Shown here: piece after piece, positions 1 through 7,685 of the stretch | Layout of the letters: every line of letters begins with the position of its first letter | Numbering within the stretch: position 1 is the stretch's first letter | Notes under the pieces: model-generated | The model's input: the letters and a program-made list of their open reading frames with translations, nothing else | Databases searched by the model: none | Told to the model about the DNA's origin: nothing | DNA from: Streptomyces humidus | Lineage (GTDB): Bacteria; Actinomycetota; Actinomycetes; Streptomycetales; Streptomycetaceae | Direction of reading: 5' to 3' | NCBI RefSeq assembly: GCF_014649655.1 | Contig: NZ_BMTL01000033.1 | Location: 1-64,000, forward strand | Length of the DNA stretch: 64,000 nt | Program-made: the position numbers and the translations under genes

Positions 1-450
1 CCCGCCCTCCCAGCCACGTCAGCTACACACTCAAGATCACACGGAACCCCGAACACCGATCCTCACCTGCGAAAACGCCCTAAATCACCGGCATTGCTGG
101 TCAGAGGCACTTTCTGCTTGCCTGTTCACTTGCCGGACAGCCTGCTTCATGAAAGCGCGAGGTTAGAGATCCCGCGAGTAGGGGCGCCGTCGCGATACCG
201 CCGCCCGGACCAGAGGAATCTCTTAGTGATCGAGTGATGATCGGTCGTGGCGACGGACCCGCGAGGGCGGTTTGCCGTCGGGAGGGCTGAGTAGTGCCCC
301 GCGCGATCGGCCGAGAATTGACAGTTTGTTACTCGCTACTACTGGGTTCTCTGGTACGTCTGGCCGAAACGGTCGAAACCTGACAGAGCGCGCATGCCCC
401 ATGCCTCCGAATTTGCGTTAGCGCGCACTCCAACTCCTAGGTTCCGAAGC
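1..450. other. Intergenic region upstream of the reductase gene
   Basis: No convincing gene is seen in the first 450 bases. A 14-base string, GGAATCTCTTAGTG at 215-228, is identical to the right end plus flank of the insertion sequence at 2661-2674. It may be a stray IS end. The region also holds a possible sigma-70-like promoter for the next gene (listed separately). Confidence 0.5.
318..345 (+). promoter_or_regulatory. Possible promoter of the aldo/keto reductase gene
   Basis: A perfect TTGACA lies at 318-323 and is followed about 16 bases later by TACTGG (340-345), a weak -10 match. It sits about 105 bases upstream of the chosen start codon. This is a sequence match only; the -10 element is poor. 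Confidence 0.35.
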
Positions 451-1461
451 ATGCGATACATCAAACTCGGAACGACCGGACTGGAAGTCTCCGCCATCAC
501 CCTCGGCTGCATGAGCTTCGGCGAGCCGGACCGGGGCGGCGAGCCCTGGTCGCTGGGCGCGGACGCCAGCCGGGACATCATCAAGCAGGCCCTCGAGGGC
601 GGCGTCAACTTCCTCGACACGGCCAATGGGTACAGCGCCGGAAGCAGCGAGGAGATCGTCGGCCAGGCGGTCAAGGACTTCACCAGGCGCGAGGAGGTCG
701 TTCTCTCCACCAAGGTCTGGATGCGGATGCGCCCCGGCCCGAACGGCGCCGGGCTGTCCCGCAAGGCGATCTTCGCCGAGCTCGACGCCTCCCTGAAGCG
801 ACTGGGGACCGACTACATCGACCTGTACCAGATCCACCGCTGGGACTACGACACCCCGATCGAGGAAACCCTTGAGGCGCTGCACGACGCGGTCAAGTCC
901 GGGAAGGTCCGCTACATCGGAGCCTCTTCCATGTACGCCTGGCAGTTCGCCAAGGCCCTGTACCTGGCTGACCTGAACGGCTGGACCCGGTTCGTGTCGA
1001 TGCAGGACCACTACAATCTCATCCACCGAGAAGTAGAGCGGGAGATGCTCCCGCTCTGCGCCGACCAGGGCATCGGCGTGATCCCGTGGAGCCCGCTGGC
1101 GCGGGGCAGGCTGACGCGGGTCCGGGACACCGCCACGGCGCGTGCCGAGACCGACGAGGGCGGCAAGATCCTCTACCGCGACGGGGACCAGGCAGTGGCC
1201 GAGCGCGTCCACGAGATCGCGGGCAAGCGGGGTCTGTCCCCGGCCCAGGTCGCCCTGGCCTGGGTCATGCGCAACCCGGCGGTGACCTCGCCTATCGTCG
1301 GGGTCACCAAGCCGGCCCAGCTGACCGACGCGGTCGCCGCGGTGGACGTCGAACTCGACGAAGACGAGGCCGCCTACTTGGAGGAGCCCTACCAGCCGCA
1401 CGAGGCCGCCTACCTGGAGGAGTCCTTCTACAAGTCGCGCCCTGTGGCGGGCTCCCGGTAG
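451..1461 (+). CDS. Aldo/keto reductase
   Basis: NADP(H)-dependent cytosolic oxidoreductase of the aldo/keto reductase superfamily (TIM barrel), related to YajO/YccK-type enzymes. It begins MRYIKLGTTGLEVSAITLGC, carries the active-site region with Asp and Tyr in FLDTANGYSAG, a Lys in STKVW, and the family segment DYIDLYQIHRWD. The C-terminal coenzyme-binding part contains SPIVGVTKPAQL. About 336 aa, normal for the family. The frame is open upstream to 394, but homologues start at the ATG at 451. The C-terminus is slightly odd: AAYLEEPYQPHEAAYLEE contains a short internal duplication of the usual LEEPYxPH ending. Physiological substrate unknown. Confidence 0.9.
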   Translation: MRYIKLGTTGLEVSAITLGCMSFGEPDRGGEPWSLGADASRDIIKQALEGGVNFLDTANGYSAGSSEEIVGQAVKDFTRREEVVLSTKVWMRMRPGPNGAGLSRKAIFAELDASLKRLGTDYIDLYQIHRWDYDTPIEETLEALHDAVKSGKVRYIGASSMYAWQFAKALYLADLNGWTRFVSMQDHYNLIHREVEREMLPLCADQGIGVIPWSPLARGRLTRVRDTATARAETDEGGKILYRDGDQAVAERVHEIAGKRGLSPAQVALAWVMRNPAVTSPIVGVTKPAQLTDAVAAVDVELDEDEAAYLEEPYQPHEAAYLEESFYKSRPVAGSR

Positions 1462-1467
1462 TCCGGG

Positions 1468-1698
1468 CTACCGTCGGGCCTTCGACGAGTCCTTGGCCCC
1501 GGCCTTCACAGCCCTGTGGTCGGTCCGGCGATGCTTGCGGGCGGTCGCGCGCAACTGCATGCTCCGCGCGCTGCCCGCCAGCGCGGTGAGCAGGATGCCC
1601 CCCACCGCGGTCAGCAGCAGGGACACGCGCAGCGGAACGTGCCCGTGGGCACCGAAGTAGCTGACGCCCACCGACTGCTCCTGAGTTTGGTCAATGGG
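1468..1698 (-). pseudogene. LapA-like (DUF1049) small membrane protein, 5' end lost at an IS
   Basis: The readable peptide (SYFGAHGHVPLRVSLLLTAV, then a Gly/Ala membrane helix and an Arg/Lys-rich tail with MQLRATARKHRR) matches the second half of LapA-domain proteins, which normally have two membrane helices. The first helix and start are missing. The frame runs upstream (QTQEQSV) straight into the left end of the insertion sequence at 1699. The other side of the IS has no LapA N-terminus, so sequence was also deleted. A GTG at 1671 could start a 67-aa fragment, but I regard the gene as broken. Confidence 0.6.
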
Positions 1699-2671
1699 TA
1701 AGACATCTCACGGGTAGGGGCGTCAGGCTGATGTGACGCGGGCATCGGGATCCGTTTTGACGTGGGCCTCCTACATCTCTACATCTGAAAACGGAGCCCC
1801 GGTGCCCGCCGTCGAAGCATGGGCGATCGAGCCCTTGTGGGTCCAGTTCGAGGCCCTCCTGCCACCGCACCCCGAGACACATCCGTGGGGCTGTCACAAC
1901 CCACGGATCCCGGACCGGATCGTGTTCGACAAGCTCGTCGCGAAACTCGTCTTCGGCGGCTCGTACGAGAAGCACGCCGATCAATCGTGCTCGGCAACCA
2001 CGATGAGAACCCGACGCAACGAGTGGATCGCGGCCGGTGTCTTCGCAGGGCTGGAGCAGATCGTGTTGGAGACCTACGACCGTGTCGTGGGCCTGGACCT
2101 GGCCGACATCACCGTCGACGGGCAGATCACCAAAGCGCCCTGCGGTGGCGAGGTCGCCGGGAAATCACCGATTGACCGGGGAAAACTCGGGATCAAGTGG
2201 TCGCGGATGACCGACGGGCGCGGGATTCCGCTGGGCTGTGTCGTGACCGGCGCGAACCGGCACGACTCCCCGGTCCTGCGCCCGACGCTAGAGAAGCTCG
2301 GGCGTTTCGAGCTCGCATTGCCTGAGCAGATCACGGTGCACCTTGACGCGGGCTACGACTCCACGGTCACCCGCAAACTGCTGACCGAGCTCGGCTGCGA
2401 GTGGCGGATCCAGCCCAAGGGGGTCGTGATCCCGATCAACCACACTCGCCGCTGGGTCGTCGAGCGCACCAACTCCTGGTACAGCCGCGGCTTTAACTTC
2501 ACCCTGTCCTGCACGGAACGTCGAGCGGTCGTCATCAACTCACTGCTCGCGTTGATGACCGCGATCATCGTGATCCGACGCCTCATCCGCGAAGCCTGGA
2601 CCAGCCAACGCTGGGACACACGGCCAGCCCGTCGACCATGACGCCTTGCCCTCTACCCGCGGAATCTCTTA
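1699..2671 (+). mobile_element. IS5-family insertion sequence (about 0.97 kb)
   Basis: A single transposase gene is bracketed by imperfect terminal inverted repeats. The left end TAAGACATCTCACGGGTAGG at 1699 and the complement of the right end, TAAGAGATTCCGCGGGTAGA ending at 2671, match at roughly 17 of the first 22 positions. Length and transposase type fit the IS5 family (ISL2/IS1031-like groups). No clear target-site duplication is visible in the flanks, which agrees with a deletion beside the element. Confidence 0.8.
1801..2641 (+). CDS. IS5-family transposase
   Basis: DDE transposase of the IS5 family, about 280 aa from the GTG at 1801. The frame is open back to 1733, but homologues begin near the segment AWAIEPLWVQFEALLP. 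It has the DUF4096-like N-terminal part, then the catalytic residues: Asp in DITVDGQITKAPCGG, Asp in VHLDAGYDS, and Glu in the conserved RRWVVERTNSWYSR. The C-terminus RALIREAW..RWDTRP is also family-like. It looks full length and could be active. It lies between the inverted repeats and has cut the LapA-like gene to its left. Confidence 0.85.
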
Positions 2672-2728
2672 GTGGGGTCGACGCGTATGCGTGCTCAAAG
2701 TCCACCGTTTCGCGGTTGACGCGATCCC

Positions 2729-2932
2729 GTGGACGAAGCTCCGGGCTGGAAGCTCGCCGACGCGGAGTTCACGAAGAAGTCCACGCGGACGTAGGACGGT
2801 ATCCCCGACATCTGGGCCCGCCTCGCCTCCGACGGCGCCACCCGCATCTACAACCCCTCCCGCACCAGCACCAATCCGCCCGTCAAGGTCGTCCTCTCGA
2901 CCAACTGGAACAGGGTCAAGGCCTTCGGCTGA
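2729..2932 (+). pseudogene. Remnant of an FG-GAP/VCBS-repeat secreted protein (C-terminus)
   Basis: In one frame the sequence reads APGWKLADAEFTKKSTRT, an in-frame TAG stop, then DGIPDIWARLASDGATRIYN and a C-terminus ending NWNRVKAFG plus stop at 2932. DGIPDxWAR followed by RIYNPS is typical of Streptomyces FG-GAP repeat lipoproteins, where it forms the last repeat. The start is missing and the TAG interrupts the frame, so this is a decayed end left beside the IS. A perfect terminator hairpin follows. Confidence 0.55.
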
Positions 2933-2946
2933 GCCGCCTCTCACCA

Positions 2947-2987
2947 CCGGGCCCCGGCCACCCCGTCATGGGGTGGCCGGGGCCCGG
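2947..2987 (+). terminator. Strong intrinsic terminator
   Basis: An 18-bp perfect GC stem (CCGGGCCCCGGCCACCCC at 2947-2964 with its complement at 2970-2987) encloses a 5-base loop GTCAT. It directly follows the stop of the FG-GAP remnant and was probably that gene's terminator. Confidence 0.8.
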
Positions 2988-3610
2988 CCGTTCGCGCGGG
3001 CTCGCCGTCGCAGGGAGGCGGCCGGGCCGCTCGATGCCCTGGTTCGCGGCCTCGGTGACGAGGGACGCGGTGCGGCGCGCACGGTGCGGCACATGGCCGA
3101 GCTGCCGCCGGGGGCGAACGCAGTTCACGACGGTGCCGGCGACGACGATGCCGTATGCGGGGAGGGGCTGAGGGGCGCCGGGAGCGCCGCGCGTCGGCCC
3201 ACAGGTCGTCAACTCCTCAACCTGCACAAGCGGAATTTCCTGGTCCGCGCCATTGCGGCCGGTGGCGGACCTATGCTCAACTCTTCTGCACAAGAATTTC
3301 ACACTTGAGGCACGAAAGTTCCGCACGGCGGGACCGCAAACCATTCCGAGGGGGGAGGGGCAGCCGTCCCAGGGCACCGGGTGGGGGTGGACCTCGCACG
3401 GGACCGCGAGGTACGCACCGGCGCTGTGGGACGGCTGCCGCACCATCACGTCGGCTGTCACACCCTCGCCTCGGCCGACGCTCCGCCAGTTTCCTTCTGG
3501 ACAGCGTCACTTCACGGCCGCTTCACCGTCACTCGCGGGCGGCGCGTCCCGGCTGCGCCGCCTGCGCAGCGCGTACGCCCCGCCCGCCGCCGACGAGGCC
3601 TTCGCCCCGG
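2988..3610. other. Degenerate, unassigned stretch
   Basis: No convincing gene. Around 3205-3320 the DNA is less GC-rich and holds the loosely repeated words CTGCACAAGCGGAATTT and CTGCACAAGAATTTC, which may be promoter-like or decayed. The stretch lies between the FG-GAP remnant and the ABC remnant, so it is best read as part of the same decayed region. Confidence 0.4.
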
Positions 3611-3874
3611 CGGGTGCGCGAGTTCGGCACCCTGAAGGCGCTCGGCTCGAGCCGCCGGGTGACCCGGCAGGTCGTCGGCGAGTCCACCGGCAACCTCGAC
3701 GAGGGCACCCGCGACGCCATCATGGGCCTGCTGGAAGGCCCATGGCACGAGTACGGGCTGCCCTTCGTCATGGTCACCCACGACTCGTCGATCGCGCGCC
3801 GCGCGCCGCGCCTGGCCATCATCGAGGCGGGGCGGATCACGCTGACCGAGCAGGCGTTCGCCCGCTCCCGGTGA
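3611..3874 (+). pseudogene. ABC transporter remnant: permease piece joined to ATPase C-terminus
   Basis: The frame starts with RVREFGTLKALGSSRRVTRQ, typical of FtsX/MacB-type permeases. It then continues without interruption as STGNLDEGTRDAIMGLLEG and VMVTHDSSIARRAPR, which is the part after Walker B and the H-loop of a MacB/LolD-type ATPase. Walker A, signature motif and most of the permease are missing. An internal deletion has therefore fused two genes of one antimicrobial-peptide-type exporter operon. The frame is open upstream but shows no recognisable protein. Non-functional remnant. Confidence 0.7.
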
Positions 3875-3882
3875 GCGCGCCC

Positions 3883-3919
3883 GGGGCCGTTCATCGCCTG
3901 CCGGGCGACGAACGGCCCC
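3883..3919 (+). terminator. Intrinsic terminator after the ABC remnant
   Basis: GGGGCCGTTC at 3883-3892 pairs with GAACGGCCCC at 3910-3919. The loop itself can pair (CGCC with GGCG). It lies 9 bases past the stop of the ABC remnant and faces the convergent gene at 3957. Confidence 0.65.
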
Positions 3920-3956
3920 CTCTGCCGTCCTTGGCCGGGCGGCCTGCGCGGGCCTG

Positions 3957-4283
3957 CTACGCCTGGCCGGTCTCGAACCGGGAGATCCGGCCGTCGTCCT
4001 CGACGGTGAAGCTCCAGCGGGTGCGCATCTCGCCCCAGGCGTCGTTGCGGTAGTCCGCGAGGAGGGCACGCCCGCCGTCCGACTCCTTGGTGACGTCCAT
4101 GTGGCCGTGCGACGAGAAGATCTCCCGGTCGGCCCAGTCAGAGATGTCCCGCTCGGAGCCGTCGTCCGCCATGGTCGCGTCGGGGGTCAGGAGACCGCGG
4201 AAGGCCTCCTCGTCGTGGGCGTTGACGGCGGCGACGAAAGCCCGGACGGCCGGGTCGCTGAGTCTGTCGGTATGGATCGCCAT
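3957..4283 (-). CDS. SnoaL-like / NTF2-like protein
   Basis: A 108-aa protein of the nuclear-transport-factor-2/SnoaL-like fold. It has an N-terminal helix pair (DPAVRAFVAAVNAHDEEAF), LLTPDATMADDGSERDISDW, and beta-strand segments with MDVTKESDGG and WSFTVEDDGRISRFETGQA at the end, as in many Streptomyces SnoaL-like proteins of this size. The start is the ATG at 4283 (MAIHTDRL); upstream in-frame codons are not protein-like. Such proteins are small cytosolic ligand-binding or isomerase-like folds. The substrate cannot be predicted. Confidence 0.8.
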   Translation of the reverse strand: MAIHTDRLSDPAVRAFVAAVNAHDEEAFRGLLTPDATMADDGSERDISDWADREIFSSHGHMDVTKESDGGRALLADYRNDAWGEMRTRWSFTVEDDGRISRFETGQA

Positions 4284-4561
4284 ACGAGCCACACTCACAC
4301 CGCCGACCGGACCCCGCCACCCGAACGGCTTCCAGGAGGGGCCGGGTGGGTGCGAGGGATGCAACGGTAGAAACGCGTGAGGGATGTTTCTGCGCGGTTC
4401 CCGCCCGTTTCTCACCCGCCGCCGCCCGCTCCTGCCCATACTCCTGCCCGTTTCTGCGTGTTACCGCTTGTTTCTGCTCGACCCCACCCGCTCCCCTCGT
4501 TGCTGCTCTGTTCCTGCCGCTGTTCCTGTCGCTGTTCCTGCTGTCTGTTCAGGGAGTCACC
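4284..4561. other. Low-complexity intergenic region
   Basis: The stretch 4380-4555 is pyrimidine-rich with recurring words such as CTGTTCCTG and CCCGTTTCTG (for example CTGTTCCTG three times between 4508 and 4540). No gene is supported. It leads directly into the ribosome-binding site GGGAG before the DoxX gene. Confidence 0.5.
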
Positions 4562-5107
<546 letters not shown>

Positions 5108-5159
5108 ACCCGGCCCGGCGGGGCCCCGGGCGCGAGGCGGGACCTGGCAGGCTGCGGCC

Positions 5160-5657
5160 ATGGACACCCCCACCCCTCCCCCACAGCCCGCCCGGCGTTC
5201 CGCTCCGCAGCCACCCCCGCAACCGTGGTCCGCCCCCGCCGAGGTCCCCGGCCCCGCCGGACCACCGGACCCGACCGGTCTTCCGGAACCGGCGGTGCTT
5301 GCGGGCCCTGACGGTCCATGGGGCGGCGCCGACGTCTGGGCCACCGTCGACGCCCTGCGGGTCTGGCTGGACGACAACCGGGCGCACGGCGGCAGCGAGG
5401 ATCTGCTGCTGCGCGTGCTGAAGCTGTCCGAGGAGGTCGGCGAGGTCGCCCAGGCGGTCATCGGCGCCACCGGCCAGAACCCCCGGAAGGGCGCCGACCA
5501 TACCTGGGCGGACGTTCAGGCAGAGCTGTGCGACGTGGTCATCACGGCGCTGGTGGTCCTGCGGACCCTGACGCCGGACGCCCCGACGGTGTTCGCAGGA
5601 CACCTCGCCCGCGTGGCGCACCGGTCCCTGGGAGAACCGGGCGGCCGCCCCACGTGA
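5160..5657 (+). CDS. MazG-like NTP pyrophosphohydrolase domain protein
   Basis: A 165-aa protein. The first 55 residues are Pro-rich and probably disordered. Residues about 58-160 form an all-alpha MazG-like domain with LRVWLDDNRAHGGSEDLLLR, the metal-binding LKLSEEVGEVAQAVIG (ExxE) and a later ELCDVVITALVVL (ExxxD-type). Family members hydrolyse nucleoside triphosphates or related nucleotides. It begins 52 bases after the DoxX gene in the same direction, so the two may share a transcript. The Pro-rich leader is unusual for the family. Confidence 0.85.
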   Translation: MDTPTPPPQPARRSAPQPPPQPWSAPAEVPGPAGPPDPTGLPEPAVLAGPDGPWGGADVWATVDALRVWLDDNRAHGGSEDLLLRVLKLSEEVGEVAQAVIGATGQNPRKGADHTWADVQAELCDVVITALVVLRTLTPDAPTVFAGHLARVAHRSLGEPGGRPT

Positions 5658-5756
5658 CGAGGCCTGGCGAGCGACCCGTGTGCGCGGCGCGAGTGACGAC
5701 GTCCGCGAGGGGCACGCGCGATCGGCCTGCGAAGGGCCCGCTCGGCCGCCCACGGG

Positions 5757-5896
5757 CACCTGAGTGAAATCACCGTCGCCGACGTCACGGCCGCGCTGTC
5801 ACCCTGCGTGGACGGCAGCGTCGCAACGCCGTCGCGGCACTGCGCTCGCTGTTCCGCTTCGCCGAGAAACGCGGCCTGCTCTTCGTCAACGTCTGA
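5757..5896 (+). pseudogene. Frameshifted tyrosine-recombinase (integrase) fragment
   Basis: Reading HLSEITVADVTAALS and then, in a second frame, LRGRQRRNAVAALRSLFRFA followed by EKRGLLFVNV and a stop gives the SAM-like DNA-binding part of a phage-type integrase. One frameshift near 5800-5812 joins the frames. The catalytic domain is absent and the following DNA is unrelated. This is a small relic of an old integrative element. Confidence 0.5.
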
Positions 5897-5946
5897 AGAT
5901 CATCAGCGGGCGTGGCTTCGGGGCGGCCGGTTGCACTCGATCGGTC

Positions 5947-6516
5947 TCACAGCCGCGGTGGGACCGGCCGGCCGAGAAACGCGGCAAGGCGGTCAATGGC
6001 CGGAGCGGTCTCCTCGACGGGTCGCGGCTCGGCGAATCGTCCCGTTCGGGACTGGGGGGAGAGCTGGGCCTGAGCGAACGCCAGGGCCTGCTCGGCAACG
6101 TCTTCGGGCAGCCGGGCAGGGATCCGGGTGGCCTGAGCGAGGTCCCATCCATGAGCGAGCAGATCGTACAGGCGGATCTGCAAGCGCTCAGCGCCCGTGG
6201 CACTCCCCAAAGGTCCCCGATGACTCCGCTCCAGCACCCCGGGGCCGGAGAAAGCTGCCAGCAGGGAAGCACTGGAGGACCGGTAGGCGCCGACCGGGTC
6301 GTCGCCGAGGCGGTCCACTCCGCGTTCGGGCATCGGGCCGCCCTCGATCACGGCCGCGAACACCAGGTCCATGCCGACCAGGTGGGCCACCACCTCGCGT
6401 ACGTTCCATTCCGTGCACGGCGTAGGCTCCTTCCACTGCTCGGGGCGGACCTCAGCGAGCAGGTCGCCGACAGAGGTGCACGCACGTGCGAGATCTTCGA
6501 CGGAAACGGTAGTCAT
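5947..6516 (-). CDS. TIGR03086-type (DinB/maleylpyruvate isomerase fold) protein
   Basis: A 189-aa protein of the mycothiol-dependent maleylpyruvate isomerase/DinB-like four-helix fold. Visible signatures are TPCTEWNVREVVAHLVGMDL near the N-terminus (the His of VAHL is a metal ligand in this fold) and RLYDLLAHGWDLAQATRIP in the middle, typical of TIGR03086 proteins. The ATG at 6516 gives the usual MTTVSVEDLARACTS start. The function is unknown; family members may be mycothiol-dependent transferases. Confidence 0.85.
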   Translation of the reverse strand: MTTVSVEDLARACTSVGDLLAEVRPEQWKEPTPCTEWNVREVVAHLVGMDLVFAAVIEGGPMPERGVDRLGDDPVGAYRSSSASLLAAFSGPGVLERSHRGPLGSATGAERLQIRLYDLLAHGWDLAQATRIPARLPEDVAEQALAFAQAQLSPQSRTGRFAEPRPVEETAPAIDRLAAFLGRPVPPRL

Positions 6517-6818
6517 CCGGGGAGAGTAAGGCGTCAACTGTCGGTCTGCCCGAGGTATGTGCATCGGTGCGAGGAGCCCTGCCGAATCGGGCGAACGCGC
6601 GATCGCTCAGCGTCGATGAGTGGCAGCTGTCGCAGGTACCCGCCCGCTCACTGGCCTCGGGCTTTCATCCTGGGAGGACGTCCGGGCCTCGACGGTCGTA
6701 CAGGTCGTGCGGAACGTGCGGAGCGTTCCTCGATTCGCGGAACCGACCGTGCGCCGTCCGCGTGCCTCTGTACGATCACCGCACGCGAAGCGGGGGCGCT
6801 GAGGCCGAGGGGGCGGGC
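6517..6818. other. Intergenic region before the kinase operon
   Basis: About 300 bases between divergent genes. No additional gene, repeat or clear hairpin is seen. It must hold the promoters of both the TIGR03086 gene and the lipoprotein-kinase operon. Confidence 0.4.
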
Positions 6819-7685
6819 ATGGTGGGCAAGGTGGGCAACACACGCAGACGCAGGACTACTTGGCCGGTGAGGGCGGCGGCGTCGGCGGCCGGGGCGGCGC
6901 TGCTGGTGGGCGGCTGCGGCGCCGGCGGCGGCGAGGAGGCCGGGCCGAGCCCCTCGGCGTCCGGCCGGGCCGCGACGGCGTCCGCGTCCGGTTCGCCCTC
7001 CGCGGCGCCGTCCGCCGCCGCGTCGGGTGGGGGCACGGCGCAGCCGACGCCCTTCACGGTGGCCCCCGCCAGGCTGCCCCGGACGAAGCCGCAGGCCGAG
7101 TCCCTGGTGCAGGCGGTCGCGCTGGAGCCGCAGGCCTGGGGCTCGGGCTTCCGGGCCCAGCGGCCGGCCGCGAGCGCCCCCGGCACCGTCGCCGTGCTCG
7201 ACGCGCAGTGCCGCTGGCAGCGCCTGCCCCTCCCGGGCAGCGTCCTGGCCTCGTCGTCCCGTTACAGCGAACTGCCGGGCACGGGCGGCAAGGGGACGTT
7301 GAAGGTGACGGCGGCGGTCACCGTGCACACCTCGGTCGGGACCGCCGACGAACAGCTGGCCACCACCTTGGAGGAGGCTCTGCGCTGCCGGGACCAGCAG
7401 GTCCGCACCGACGAGCGGATCTCCGGACTCGCGTCGGTCGCCGTTCCCTACGGCCAGGGCGGCAACACCTACGCCGACGACTCGGTGCTGGAGATCGGCT
7501 CCTACCTCACCGGGAACAGCGCGCAGACGTACCGCTGGCACGTCGCCCGCCTCGGCTCGGTGACCGTCGCGGTGTCCGTGATGGGCGCCAAGGGTTACAA
7601 GGACGACGAGTTGACGCGGTACTCGTCGCACGCCCTGACCACCATGCTCAGCCGGATCGAGTCCGAGCTCGGGGGGAAGAACTGA
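6819..7685 (+). CDS. Putative lipoprotein coupled to sensor kinases
   Basis: A 288-aa exported protein. It has an Arg-rich start (TRRRRTTWPVRAAASAAGAA), a hydrophobic stretch and a lipobox LLVGGC with the lipidated Cys at about residue 36. A Ser/Ala/Pro-rich linker (about residues 40-75) follows, then a folded domain of unknown family with two Cys (QCRW and ALRCRDQQ) and the segment DDSVLEIGSYLTGNSAQTYR. The stop overlaps the start of the next kinase gene (TGATG), so it is translationally coupled. I infer a surface partner or regulator of the two sensor kinases; there is no direct evidence of its function. Confidence 0.75.
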   Translation: MVGKVGNTRRRRTTWPVRAAASAAGAALLVGGCGAGGGEEAGPSPSASGRAATASASGSPSAAPSAAASGGGTAQPTPFTVAPARLPRTKPQAESLVQAVALEPQAWGSGFRAQRPAASAPGTVAVLDAQCRWQRLPLPGSVLASSSRYSELPGTGGKGTLKVTAAVTVHTSVGTADEQLATTLEEALRCRDQQVRTDERISGLASVAVPYGQGGNTYADDSVLEIGSYLTGNSAQTYRWHVARLGSVTVAVSVMGAKGYKDDELTRYSSHALTTMLSRIESELGGKN

